From: Proteus terrae
Lineage (GTDB): Bacteria > Pseudomonadota > Gammaproteobacteria > Enterobacterales > Enterobacteriaceae
Direction of reading: 5' to 3'
Length of the DNA stretch: 64,000 nt
Assembly: GCF_003144325.1 (NCBI RefSeq)
Contig: NZ_PENS01000013.1
Location: forward strand, 62,001 to 126,000
Of the stretch, positions 28,116-36,752 are shown piece after piece (positions within the stretch are counted from its first letter, which is position 1; each line of letters begins with the position of its first letter). The position numbers were made by a program, and so were the translations under genes. The notes under the pieces were generated by a model. It was not told the origin of the DNA. It was given only the letters and a program-made list of their open reading frames with translations, and made no database searches.

Positions 28116-28931
28116 ATGAAAAAATGGCTTCTTTTGATCCTGTGTAGCGTAATGTCGTTCATCACTTCAGCTAATGAACGTATCGTTACTATTGGTGGTG
28201 ATATTACAGAAATTGTTTTCGCATTAGGTGCAGGCGAGCAAATTATTGCAAGAGACAGCACCAGCTTAGTTCCTGAACAAGTGAAAACGCTTCCTGATGT
28301 AGGTTATATGCGAATGCTAAACCCTGAAGGGATCTTATCTGTCAAACCAACCTTGATCATTACCAGCGAATTAGCTCGCCCTTCTTTGGCATTACGCCGC
28401 ATTAAAGAAGCCGGAGTCGCTGTAAAAACCATTACAGGTACACATTCATTAGAAGCCATTAATGAAAAAATAGACACTATTGCGACTGCTTTAAATAGAG
28501 AACAAGAAGGCAATCAACTAAAAGAGAAACTCGCCCTCTCTATCAAACAAATTTCAACCACTCCTATCGATAAGAAAGTCATTTATATCATGAGTCATGG
28601 TGGCGTTATTCCAATGGCTGCGGGTCAAGATACTGCCGCAGATACCATTATTTCACTGGTTGGTGGTAAAAATGCCATGCAAGGATTTACAAGCTATCGT
28701 CCACTTTCTCAAGAAGGTGTTATTGCAAGCCAACCTGATATTTTGCTTGTAACCAAAGAAGGTATTAAAGGCATTGGCGGAATTGAGAAACTATGGGAAT
28801 TACCCGGCATAAAATACACACCTGCGGGTAAAAATAAGCATTATGTTGTTGTTGATGACATGGGGTTATTAGGCTTTACCCTTTCAACACCAGAAGTCAT
28901 GCATCAAATTCGTCAAGCGTTGGAGCAATAA
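28116..28931 (+). CDS. hmuT: Heme ABC transporter periplasmic binding protein HmuT
   Basis: Captures heme in the periplasm and delivers it to HmuUV. 271 residues: signal peptide about 1-19 (ends TSA-N), then a type III solute-binding fold with RIVTIGGDITEIVFALGAGEQIIARDSTS. The tyrosine in GYMRMLNPEGIL and the adjacent arginine fit the known heme-ligand region of the family. Tight operon: 15 bases after hmuS, stop overlapping the next start. Confidence 0.93.
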   Translation: MKKWLLLILCSVMSFITSANERIVTIGGDITEIVFALGAGEQIIARDSTSLVPEQVKTLPDVGYMRMLNPEGILSVKPTLIITSELARPSLALRRIKEAGVAVKTITGTHSLEAINEKIDTIATALNREQEGNQLKEKLALSIKQISTTPIDKKVIYIMSHGGVIPMAAGQDTAADTIISLVGGKNAMQGFTSYRPLSQEGVIASQPDILLVTKEGIKGIGGIEKLWELPGIKYTPAGKNKHYVVVDDMGLLGFTLSTPEVMHQIRQALEQ

Positions 28932-29935
28932 TGTCTCGTTTTCGTTCACCGTGGGTGAGTATTCTACTCTTACTCTTTTTGCTCACTACCGTTACATTAA
29001 TTTCTGTGAATAGCGGAGCATTAGCCCTTTCGTTTCATACATTATGGAATAGCTCTTTTGATGACATGGAATGGCAAATTTGGCTAGATATCCGTTTACC
29101 TCGCGTATTATTAGCCATTCTTGTTGGAGGTGCTTTAGCAATATCCGGCGCTATAATGCAGGGATTATTTAGAAATTCGTTAGCTGATCCCGGTTTATTG
29201 GGTATTAGTAGCGGTGCAGCACTAATGGTTGCCATCGTTATTATTCTACCGTTCTCTTTTTCGCCAGCCTTTGCATTCTACAGTCATATTGTCGCCGCCT
29301 TTGTTGGCGGCTTAATTGTAGCAATGATTATCTTCTCATTACATCAATTGAGTGATGGTAATTTAGCGCGGTTATTGCTTGCCGGTATTGCTATCAATGC
29401 GCTTTGTATGTCCTTTATTGGTGTATTAAGTTACATCAGCACTGACCAACAATTACGTCAATTCTCTCTTTGGATGATGGGTTCATTAAGCCAGATTGAC
29501 TGGAAAACCTTATCTATTGCTACTCTTGTGATCATTCCCGTCAGTATTTTGGCATGTTGGCAAAGCCATAAATTAAACCTATTACAACTGGGTGATGAAG
29601 AGGCACATTACTTAGGACTAAATGTAAGAAGAACCAAGTTTATTTTGTTACTTCTTAGCGCCATCCTAATTGGTTGTGCTGTTGCACTGAGTGGTGTTAT
29701 TGGATTTATTGGACTTGTGGTTCCACACCTTATTCGCATGCGTATTGGTAGTAATCATGTATGGTTATTACCTGCCACCATTTTGGGTGGTGCAACACTG
29801 TTACTCGCCGCTGACACATTATCACGAACACTAGTATCTCCAGCTGAAATCCCTGTTGGACTCATTACTGGATTAATTGGTGGCCCTTATTTCCTTTGGC
29901 TTATCTTACGACAACCCGCAGGAAGAATGTCATGA
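28931..29935 (+). CDS. hmuU: Heme ABC transporter permease HmuU
   Basis: Inner-membrane permease of the FecCD/BtuC class, 334 residues with about ten membrane helices. The BtuC-type landmarks are readable: LPRVLLAILVGGALAISGAIMQGLFRNSLADPGLLGISSGA near the N-terminus and GVIGFIGLVVPHLIRM (the coupling-helix region) near residue 255-272. One-base overlap with hmuT and four-base overlap (ATGA) with hmuV. Confidence 0.95.
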   Translation: MSRFRSPWVSILLLLFLLTTVTLISVNSGALALSFHTLWNSSFDDMEWQIWLDIRLPRVLLAILVGGALAISGAIMQGLFRNSLADPGLLGISSGAALMVAIVIILPFSFSPAFAFYSHIVAAFVGGLIVAMIIFSLHQLSDGNLARLLLAGIAINALCMSFIGVLSYISTDQQLRQFSLWMMGSLSQIDWKTLSIATLVIIPVSILACWQSHKLNLLQLGDEEAHYLGLNVRRTKFILLLLSAILIGCAVALSGVIGFIGLVVPHLIRMRIGSNHVWLLPATILGGATLLLAADTLSRTLVSPAEIPVGLITGLIGGPYFLWLILRQPAGRMS

Positions 29936-30726
29936 TTGAAAAACAAAACACGCCATTGCTCTATGGAAATAATTTAACTTATCAAATTGGCAATAAGACC
30001 ATTATTGATGATGTGTCTCTTTCACTTAATGCAGGGGAATTGGTTACCATTATTGGTCCTAATGGTGCAGGAAAATCGTCGCTATTACGCTTATTAACAG
30101 GCTATACAACACCAACGCAAGGTCAGTGTTATTTTAAACAAAAAACCTATTCACAATGGAATAGCCAACAATTAGCGCAAAACCGCGCTGTTATGCGACA
30201 AAACAGTCAGCTTTCATTTTCATTTTCAGTAGAAGAAGTGGTTGCTATGGGAAGAACGCCTCATGGACAACAACATAAGAAAATTGCAATTGAGACTGCG
30301 CTGCTACAAACGGATTGTTTAAAATTTAAGGATAGAGACTATCGCCAATTATCGGGCGGTGAGCAACAACGTGTACAGCTTGCTAGAGTGTTAGCGCAAT
30401 TATGGCACCCTATGCCACAAGAAGCTGTCTTATTCCTTGATGAGCCAACCTCCGCACTTGATCTTTACCACCAGCAACATAGCTTACGTTTATTAAAACA
30501 ATTAGCAAAAACACAAAATCTTATGGTGTGTTGTGTTTTGCATGATCTTAATTTAGCGTCTCTTTATGCTGATAGAATTTTATTACTGCATCAAGGAAAG
30601 CTAGTTTGTGAAGGCACACCACACAGTGTACTCACAACCGAGAATATTCAAAAATGGTATGGTGCAGATGTGAGTGTTAATACTCATCCAGAACATTTTT
30701 ATCCTCAAGTATTTCTACGTCCTTAA
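29932..30726 (+). CDS. hmuV: Heme ABC transporter ATP-binding protein HmuV
   Basis: ATPase that powers heme import through HmuU. The start is the ATG at 29932 (MIEKQNTPLLYG), overlapping the hmuU stop; the frame opens earlier but those residues read through hmuU. 264 residues. Walker A GPNGAGKSS (42-50), signature LSGGEQQRVQLAR, Walker B AVLFLDEPTSALD, and the H-loop in VLHDLNLASL. Last gene of hemP-hmuR1R2STUV; a long hairpin follows. Confidence 0.95.
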   Translation: MIEKQNTPLLYGNNLTYQIGNKTIIDDVSLSLNAGELVTIIGPNGAGKSSLLRLLTGYTTPTQGQCYFKQKTYSQWNSQQLAQNRAVMRQNSQLSFSFSVEEVVAMGRTPHGQQHKKIAIETALLQTDCLKFKDRDYRQLSGGEQQRVQLARVLAQLWHPMPQEAVLFLDEPTSALDLYHQQHSLRLLKQLAKTQNLMVCCVLHDLNLASLYADRILLLHQGKLVCEGTPHSVLTTENIQKWYGADVSVNTHPEHFYPQVFLRP

Positions 30727-30751
30727 AAGAATTTTAGCCATGGTTATTTTT

Positions 30752-30795
30752 ACTAAGTCACCTCTTAGCTTTATTTTTTTAAGGGGTGGCTTAGT
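30752..30795 (+). terminator. Long hairpin ending the hmu operon
   Basis: Sixteen-base stem from ACTAAGTCACCTCTTA (30752-30767) and TAAGGGGTGGCTTAGT (30780-30795) with two G-U pairs and a 12-base loop, starting 25 bases after the hmuV stop. The T-tract after it is poor (TAATTT), so it could be a weak terminator or an RNA 3' stabiliser. Confidence 0.65.
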
Positions 30796-31116
30796 TAATT
30801 TATTCTCAATAAACTGATCAATTGAAAATAAAAAAGTAAAGGTAATACCACACCAATTGATTAATAAATCTTATTTCATTTTTTCAATATTTAGTCAAAT
30901 AAACTGACTCTAAAATACATCTTAATCAATGATTAGCTTTTATTTCGCACAAAAAAACATAACAAAACTAAAAATAAAAGATATAACAGAGCTATTATGC
31001 TAAAAAATAAATCAATAAATTCAACAAAGTAAAAGTCATACAAAATAACATTTTTAATCATAAAGATTCAATAAACTGAACCTTACTTGAGCTATATAAG
31101 CCACACCTATCGTTGT

Positions 31117-31135
31117 GATAATGATTATCAATCAC
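31117..31135. promoter_or_regulatory. Fur-like box upstream of the PqrA-like regulator
   Basis: GATAATGATTATCAATCAC, 15 of 19 matches to the Fur consensus with the core GATAATGATTATCA intact. It lies about 120 bases upstream of the regulator start, well after the end of the hmu operon. Confidence 0.7.
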
Positions 31136-31137
31136 GA

Positions 31138-31156
31138 AAAGCACTTTTTGCCTACC
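31138..31156 (+). promoter_or_regulatory. Marbox-like site upstream of the PqrA-like regulator
   Basis: AAAGCACTTTTTGCCTACC fits the MarA/SoxS/Rob consensus (AYNGCACNNWNNRYYAAAY) at all but three of its defined positions, including the invariant GCAC and RYY. It begins three bases after the Fur-like box. It could mediate autoregulation, but a degenerate 19-base motif matched by eye is weak evidence. Confidence 0.35.
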
Positions 31157-31253
31157 TGTTATTTCCCCCATGCTTAAAATAGATTATAAATAACATACGT
31201 TACTATTCTATTTACTTGGGCACTGTGTCCCCACCATTTTTGTGGGAGGTTTT

Positions 31254-31622
31254 ATGGCTGAAAATGTCGTTAATGATATTCTGAAATGGTTAGAAACCCA
31301 GTTACAACGTAACGAAGGTATAAAAATCGATACGATTGCAAATAAAAGCGGCTACTCGAAGTGGCACTTGCAACGCATTTTTAAAGATTTTAAAGGTTGT
31401 ACATTAGGCGAATATGTTCGTAAACGTCGCTTATTAGAAGCGGCTAAATCATTACAAGAAAAAGATATGTCTATTTTAGATATCGCTTTAATGTATGGCT
31501 TTAGCTCCCAAGCAACATTTACACGTATCTTTAAAAAGCATTTCAATACTACACCCGCTAAATTTAGAGAAAATGGCAAAATGCCAGACACTCATTGCTT
31601 TATGTCATGTGAAAATCACTAA
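31254..31622 (+). CDS. pqrA: MarA/SoxS/PqrA-like AraC-family regulator
   Basis: Single-domain AraC-type DNA-binding protein, 122 residues from the ATG at 31254 (GGGAGG upstream; the GTG at 31242 overlaps that site). It has only the double helix-turn-helix domain: first HTH about 25-48 (IDTIANKSGYSKWHLQRIFKDF), second about 72-98 (ILDIALMYGFSSQATFTRIFKKHF), with the linker EYVRKRRLLEAAKSL. The size and sequence style fit PqrA of Proteus vulgaris, a 122-residue regulator reported to raise quinolone resistance, and the MarA/SoxS/RamA group, which controls efflux and outer-membrane permeability. The pqrA symbol is by resemblance and size, not proven. Confidence 0.8.
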   Translation: MAENVVNDILKWLETQLQRNEGIKIDTIANKSGYSKWHLQRIFKDFKGCTLGEYVRKRRLLEAAKSLQEKDMSILDIALMYGFSSQATFTRIFKKHFNTTPAKFRENGKMPDTHCFMSCENH

Positions 31623-31650
31623 TCAGTTTCACATCACATTATTCTTCATG

Positions 31651-31679
31651 AAAAAACCAGCTCTTTTAGCTGGTTTTTT
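31651..31679. terminator. Bidirectional terminator between the PqrA-like gene and lplA
   Basis: Twelve-base perfect stem AAAAAACCAGCT / AGCTGGTTTTTT with a 5-base loop. The A-run and T-run let it serve both convergent genes. Confidence 0.93.
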
Positions 31680-31703
31680 ATTATTTTCTAACATTAATAA
31701 TAA

Positions 31704-32723
31704 TCACGCTATCGCTGCAACAAGCCATTCTTGAAGCTCATTAAGCTCTATTTTATTATTAGGATAACGCACAATGAGTTGCTCAATAAGCCCTTTTAAA
31801 GACTCAGGTGTATAACGTTCCCCTACCAGCATATCAGATAATGTTTCTAATGGTGCGGGATCTAAACTGTCTGTATATATTTGGCTTCTGATAACATTGC
31901 CACGCTCAATATCAAAATGTAGCTCAACACCTCCCCATTTAAAACGGTGATCTAAAAGATGTGAAAATGCAGGAGCTTGCCCAAAATTCCATTCCCAACT
32001 ACTTTGCTTAGCAAACGTTTCTTCAAAACCGGGTAAATCAGGTAATTTTTGTGGTGATATAATCTCTGCTTCTACTCTCTCACCATAGTATTCAAAAAAG
32101 CTTTCAGTGATAGTTTCACAGAGTTTTTTGTGGGTAATATCTGGTTTGAGCTCAACTAAATTAGCCACTCGGGAGCGTACAGAAGTAATCCCTTTAGCTT
32201 GAAGCTTTTTCGGATCTGGATTGAGGTAATTAGCTAATCTAGATAAGTTAGCATTTATTAATAATGTGCCATGATGAAAACCGCGATCTTTTGTCTCTTT
32301 ATAAGCTGAGCCTGAAACCTTTCTTTCACCATCATCTTGAGGAACCACTAAATCATTACGTCCTGATGCCGTAGCATTAATGCCCGCTTTTAATAATCCA
32401 TCAAGAATAATTTGAGTTGAAATCGTTTTATTATACTCAGGCTTTCCCGCCATAAAGGTAAAACAGGTATTACCAAGATCATGGAAAACGGCACCACCAC
32501 CACTTGAGCGACGAGCTAACTTCACACCATCTTCATCCATTTTACGGGTATTACACTCTTTCCATGGATTCTGTGCTCGACCAATAACTACCGTATTATC
32601 GTTACGCCAAAGGAAAAGCACTCGTTGATCAGCGGGCATTTGTCTAAAAATACACTCTTCAACAGCAAGGTTAAACCAAGGATCATAAGACTCGGAAATT
32701 AACAGACGCAATTTGCCTGACAT
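31704..32723 (-). CDS. lplA: Lipoate-protein ligase A
   Basis: Activates free lipoate with ATP and attaches it to lipoyl domains of 2-oxoacid dehydrogenases and glycine cleavage H protein. 339 residues: N-terminal catalytic domain (about 1-245) with [18 protein letters not shown] and the catalytic lysine region [22 protein letters not shown], and the C-terminal accessory domain found in the E. coli type. Transcribed towards the PqrA-like gene. Its presence here, between the heme operon and nlpC, is not the E. coli position. Confidence 0.96.
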   Translation of the reverse strand: MSGKLRLLISESYDPWFNLAVEECIFRQMPADQRVLFLWRNDNTVVIGRAQNPWKECNTRKMDEDGVKLARRSSGGGAVFHDLGNTCFTFMAGKPEYNKTISTQIILDGLLKAGINATASGRNDLVVPQDDGERKVSGSAYKETKDRGFHHGTLLINANLSRLANYLNPDPKKLQAKGITSVRSRVANLVELKPDITHKKLCETITESFFEYYGERVEAEIISPQKLPDLPGFEETFAKQSSWEWNFGQAPAFSHLLDHRFKWGGVELHFDIERGNVIRSQIYTDSLDPAPLETLSDMLVGERYTPESLKGLIEQLIVRYPNNKIELNELQEWLVAAIA

Positions 32724-32800
32724 AAGGAATACCTATATGAAGAAAATAAGGTATAAGATACCATAACTCTCAATATATTAGGCTGTTAAATGGCACGAAA

Positions 32801-33292
32801 CTACAATCGGCGAGCTTGCCAGAATGTTTTTTTCCAATAGACGTTATCAAGCGACGAACGAGTTACCCCTTTGCTAGTTGATGCGTGAATAAATGTATTA
32901 TCAGTATCATAAATACCAACATGGAGCCCATTCTCACCCCCTCCCGTTTTGAAGAAAACCAAATCACCTGGCATTAAATCACTTTTGCTGATTTGTGTAC
33001 CATATTTGGTTTGATCAATGGTCATTCGTGGAAGTTTTATATCAAAGCGATCACTGTAAGTTTTATACACAAAACCTGAGCAATCAATACCAGAAGGAGT
33101 CATTCCACCGTAGCTATATGGCGTACCATACCATTGCTCAAGTTGTGACTTCAATTGCACTATCACCATGATAGGATCGGAAAGTTGTGTTTTTAAGGGA
33201 GGTGCTGGTGGAATACGCTTCGACGGACCAGATGAACACCCAGCCAGCAGAATAATACAGAGTAAGAAAGGATAGAAAACGGACTTTCTCAT
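32801..33292 (-). CDS. nlpC: NlpC/P60 lipoprotein endopeptidase NlpC
   Basis: Envelope lipoprotein with a papain-like NlpC/P60 peptidase domain that cuts peptidoglycan stem peptides. The start chosen is the ATG at 33292 (MRKSVFYPF), which places the lipobox LLAGC at Cys19; 163 residues. Catalytic cysteine Cys71 in GIDCSGFV, histidine in GLHVGIYD, and the family third-residue region FIHAS follow. The C-terminus SSLDNVYWKKTFWQARRL is close to E. coli NlpC. In E. coli nlpC adjoins btuD; here the arn operon lies between. Confidence 0.95.
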   Translation of the reverse strand: MRKSVFYPFLLCIILLAGCSSGPSKRIPPAPPLKTQLSDPIMVIVQLKSQLEQWYGTPYSYGGMTPSGIDCSGFVYKTYSDRFDIKLPRMTIDQTKYGTQISKSDLMPGDLVFFKTGGGENGLHVGIYDTDNTFIHASTSKGVTRSSLDNVYWKKTFWQARRL

Positions 33293-33441
33293 TGCATCCA
33301 CCATTATTGTTACCATAGATTTTAAAATCTATCTGCTTTTTTAAGCAAAAACAAGCTATTGAAGATGAATGAATGATGATTGGTAGAATAAATCGCACAA
33401 TTAACAACAAGGATCAGAAAATAAATTCTATAATCATTAAG

Positions 33442-33840
33442 TTAGTGTGATTGTGTCTCTTTCGTTTTTTGACTTATCAGCCACACTCCAATCATGATAA
33501 ATGCTACGCCCGCTGTTTTTGTCCATGATGGTGTTTCTTGAAACCACGGTAATATCACTGCAAGAATATAAACAAACACATAACTCAAACTGATCAGCGG
33601 ATAGGCTTTATTTAAAGGAATGGTACGTAAAGTGAATAGCCAGCAAACCATAGAAAGGACATAACCGATAAGACCAACAAACACGATAGCAATTGGCGCT
33701 ATATTCGCCCATAGCCATGTGAAATCAAACCACTGTTTTTCTAGCTGTAGTTCTGGTAGTTCAGACATACCAAACTTTAACAACAATTGAGCTGCTGTCA
33801 CTAATAGCGCGCTTCCAATCGCCCATAAATAGCCTTTCAT
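33442..33840 (-). CDS. arnF: Aminoarabinose-phosphoundecaprenol flippase subunit ArnF
   Basis: Small EamA/SMR-like membrane protein that with ArnE moves L-Ara4N-phosphoundecaprenol across the inner membrane. I start it at the ATG at 33840 (MKGYLWAIGSALLV), which overlaps the arnE stop; the frame extends upstream into arnE but those residues are not family-like. 132 residues, four membrane helices. Last gene of the arn operon. Confidence 0.92.
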   Translation of the reverse strand: MKGYLWAIGSALLVTAAQLLLKFGMSELPELQLEKQWFDFTWLWANIAPIAIVFVGLIGYVLSMVCWLFTLRTIPLNKAYPLISLSYVFVYILAVILPWFQETPSWTKTAGVAFIMIGVWLISQKTKETQSH

Positions 33841-34178
33841 GCTTGTATACTCATTAATACAATGCCGACCATAATTGATGTGATGCCAATCCAATGTTTC
33901 ACATTAACAGACTCTTTATAAACAAACTGGCCAATTAATGTCACTACAATAAAATTAATGCTTAACATAGGATAAGCGATACTTAGTGGGAGAATTTGTA
34001 ATAGTCGTAACCAAAAAAGCATACCCAAGCCAAGCATTGTAATGGCAACAAAAAGCCAGAAAATCGTTTTTCTGGCTTTTGTTAATGAATCACTTTGCCA
34101 GCTAACCACCGCTTGTTTTTGACACACCTGTCCTATGCAGGTCAAAAAGCTCACGATTAGCAATAAAACAAATGACAT
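33837..34178 (-). CDS. arnE: Aminoarabinose-phosphoundecaprenol flippase subunit ArnE
   Basis: SMR-fold partner of ArnF; 113 residues and four membrane helices (about 1-18, 36-58, 63-85, 92-111). The conserved IAYPMLSINFIVVTLIGQFVYKE segment is typical of the EamA/ArnE group. Its ATG overlaps the arnT stop by one base and its stop overlaps the arnF start. Confidence 0.93.
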   Translation of the reverse strand: MSFVLLLIVSFLTCIGQVCQKQAVVSWQSDSLTKARKTIFWLFVAITMLGLGMLFWLRLLQILPLSIAYPMLSINFIVVTLIGQFVYKESVNVKHWIGITSIMVGIVLMSIQA

Positions 34179-35842
34179 TAATTACGCTTCTCATAAGTTA
34201 AAATAGCAACTCGATGGTTTGTCACCAGCTCTTCAGGTCTTGGCAATTGTGCTAATTTCTTAGGATCTTTAAACGTAATAACGACTGACACATTACCTTC
34301 TTTTCTTGCTTGCTCTAACCACAGAGCAAAATTATCAGGTTTAATTAACTTATGCTGAGAATCAGGATATTCTTCAATACCATAAGTTAATTCGCCAGTT
34401 CTTTCATAAAGATAAATATCACTACGCTGTAATTCCCATGCCAATCCAGCACCAATCCCCACGCTATTACTCACAATATATTTACTGGTATTTAATGTAT
34501 CAATATTTTGACGAATAAATTCTTGAGGTAGTTTTCCATCAACGCTGCTGTTAGGGATCGCTTGTCCAATGCATAAGCTCACACCTAATGAGCAAGATGC
34601 AGCCCACAACCAATGCTTACCATTAAGTGTGGAGCAAAGATAACCGATGATCCCCCATAAAGAGAATGCAACAATAGCTAAGACCCATTTAGACCATTCA
34701 TAAGGCATATAAATAGGTTTTGAGGAAACAAGCTGAATGATTAAGATAGCAATAACCGCAGCAACACCAATAAAAATATTGATATAGCCATTAATACGCA
34801 ATGCTTTCATTCTAAACTTGCGTGCGCAATCTACGCCATATTTTGCCATTAGCATCGCAAGTGGCGCCATAAATGGCAACATATATGTTGGTAACTTACC
34901 TTTCGCAATACTAAAAAATAAGAATGGAACAACAAACCAACATAATAAGAAAAATAATTCAGGGCGTTTACGTCTTTTTTTCCAAGCGCTTATTAAAGAG
35001 CCCGGCAGTAAACCAAGCCAAGGGATCACACCTAATAAAACAATTGGAATATAGTACCAAAATGGAGCACTATGCTGAGCATCTTCACCTGAAAAACGCT
35101 GAATATGTTCAATCCAGAAAAAGTAGTGCCAATAGTCAGGCTCTGCTTTTGCAATAGTTAACGCCCACGGCAAACTAATTAATGCGGCACTCAACACCGC
35201 AAGTAAGCCATAGAGTAACATTTGCGTAAATTGTTTTTGATACAACGTGATAGGTATCATGACAATAACCGGAATAGCTAACGCTAAAAATCCTTTTGTC
35301 ATAAAGGCCATACCACAGGCAAGCCCTAATGTTATCCATGCTAATATTCGCGTTTTTACCGTCGTCGCTTTCAGAGCCCAAAAACAGCAAACCATACTCG
35401 CAGTAACCCAAAGCGCTAACATAGGATCTAATACACTGTAAGTGCCTACGCTAAACACTAGAAACATGGACATGTAGATTAAACTAGAAACAAAAGCAAC
35501 TTGGCGATTACGCCACATCATTCTTGCCAATAAATAAACAAGTAATGTGCTTAAGAGAATAGAAATAACAGAGCCAAAACGCACGGCAAAATTAGTATGC
35601 CCAAAAATTAATTGGCTAACATTATTAATCCAATAACCTGCAACGGGTTTCTCAAAATAACGAATATCGAGCATATGAGGAACAATCCAGTTCCCGCTCA
35701 CCACCATTTCACGGCTAATTTCCGCATAACGTGTTTCGTCTGGTTGCCATAATAACCGGCTGTTCAATGGAAATAAGTAGGTAAGAACAAAAAAAAGAGC
35801 CAAGAGGATGGCCCCGATTTTACTTGCCCGGTTATTCAACAT
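34178..35842 (-). CDS. arnT: Lipid A L-Ara4N transferase ArnT
   Basis: Inner-membrane glycosyltransferase (GT83/PMT family) that moves 4-amino-4-deoxy-L-arabinose from undecaprenyl phosphate to lipid A, lowering its charge and giving polymyxin resistance. 554 residues: about twelve membrane helices in the first 420 residues and a C-terminal periplasmic domain. The first periplasmic loop carries the metal/catalytic region WQPDETRYAEISREMVVSGNWIVPHML, followed by YFEKPVAGYWI. Confidence 0.96.
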   Translation of the reverse strand: MLNNRASKIGAILLALFFVLTYLFPLNSRLLWQPDETRYAEISREMVVSGNWIVPHMLDIRYFEKPVAGYWINNVSQLIFGHTNFAVRFGSVISILLSTLLVYLLARMMWRNRQVAFVSSLIYMSMFLVFSVGTYSVLDPMLALWVTASMVCCFWALKATTVKTRILAWITLGLACGMAFMTKGFLALAIPVIVMIPITLYQKQFTQMLLYGLLAVLSAALISLPWALTIAKAEPDYWHYFFWIEHIQRFSGEDAQHSAPFWYYIPIVLLGVIPWLGLLPGSLISAWKKRRKRPELFFLLCWFVVPFLFFSIAKGKLPTYMLPFMAPLAMLMAKYGVDCARKFRMKALRINGYINIFIGVAAVIAILIIQLVSSKPIYMPYEWSKWVLAIVAFSLWGIIGYLCSTLNGKHWLWAASCSLGVSLCIGQAIPNSSVDGKLPQEFIRQNIDTLNTSKYIVSNSVGIGAGLAWELQRSDIYLYERTGELTYGIEEYPDSQHKLIKPDNFALWLEQARKEGNVSVVITFKDPKKLAQLPRPEELVTNHRVAILTYEKRN

Positions 35843-35849
35843 AGTTTCG

Positions 35850-36743
35850 TTAGACCTCTTGTTGGCACCCTAACCAGCCTTCTCGACCTGGAAAGTCAGA
35901 CCGAACAACTTTACCTATCGGAAGCGTTTCTTTATTTTGTGGTAATAAATCGCTTAACGGACAGAATTCGATGCCTTCATTTGCAATCATTGCCAGTAAC
36001 TGCTCAAACTGAGCGGCTTTTGACATTCCTTCAACTTCAGTGTGGATAGTATAAACAGGTATTCCACTGTCTTTTTTGATTTCATCAATAATAAATTGAT
36101 TAAAATCTTCATCCTTTACCTTTATACCAACGACTTCATCATAAGTTGGTAATGTTACTGGAATTTGCACCGTACCGATAGAACCATTTTCTAAAATAGG
36201 CCTAAAAGGATGCGTTCCTCGACAATCGCTATTGTAATCGAATTGAAAAGTTTCTTTAACTGTTAATACGCGTTCATCTGCTCGCCATCCAGCAACTGCC
36301 GAACATTTTACAGGGTTTTCAAGTGCTTTTTCCAGTGCTTCAACACCTAAACGAACTTGTTGCATTAATTCTTCTGTTGACCAGCGTCCGACTTTTGCTT
36401 GCCAACCTTGATGATCCCATGAATGCAAGCCAACTTCATGTCCCGCATCTTGGGCTTCTTTCATCAAATAACCTAAATTTTTAGCAATTTTTTTTCCTGG
36501 CCATGCTGTCCCAGCTAATAAAATATCTAAACCATATAGTGATGCAGCATTTGATCGCAGCATTTTCCATAAAAATTTGGGCTTTAAAAGGCGCCATAAA
36601 TGGCGCCCCATATTATCTGGCCCGACACTAAAGAAGAAACTGGCATGAATGTTATGTCTGGCAAATACATCCAACAGTTGTGGAATACCTTGTTTCGTTC
36701 CTTGATAAGTATCCACATCAACCCTCAAACCAACTTTCTTCAT
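35850..36743 (-). CDS. arnD: 4-deoxy-4-formamido-arabinose-phosphoundecaprenol deformylase ArnD
   Basis: Polysaccharide-deacetylase-fold enzyme that removes the formyl group from Ara4FN-phosphoundecaprenol before transfer by ArnT. 297 residues; NodB-type motifs are visible: [11 protein letters not shown] near the N-terminus (first metal Asp) and [15 protein letters not shown] (metal histidines) near 102-116. It starts nine bases after arnA. Confidence 0.95.
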   Translation of the reverse strand: MKKVGLRVDVDTYQGTKQGIPQLLDVFARHNIHASFFFSVGPDNMGRHLWRLLKPKFLWKMLRSNAASLYGLDILLAGTAWPGKKIAKNLGYLMKEAQDAGHEVGLHSWDHQGWQAKVGRWSTEELMQQVRLGVEALEKALENPVKCSAVAGWRADERVLTVKETFQFDYNSDCRGTHPFRPILENGSIGTVQIPVTLPTYDEVVGIKVKDEDFNQFIIDEIKKDSGIPVYTIHTEVEGMSKAAQFEQLLAMIANEGIEFCPLSDLLPQNKETLPIGKVVRSDFPGREGWLGCQQEV

Positions 36744-36752
36744 TATTTATTC

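Larger units (their letters stand above)
30727..31253. other. Intergenic region between hmuV and the PqrA-like regulator
   Basis: 527 bases without a credible gene. It contains the hmuV hairpin (30752-30795), about 300 bases of featureless AT-rich DNA, then the Fur-like box (31117-31135) and marbox-like site (31138-31156) of the regulator. Just before the regulator, CCCAC (31230-31234) can pair with GTGGG (31242-31246), partly hiding its ribosome-binding site. Confidence 0.6.
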
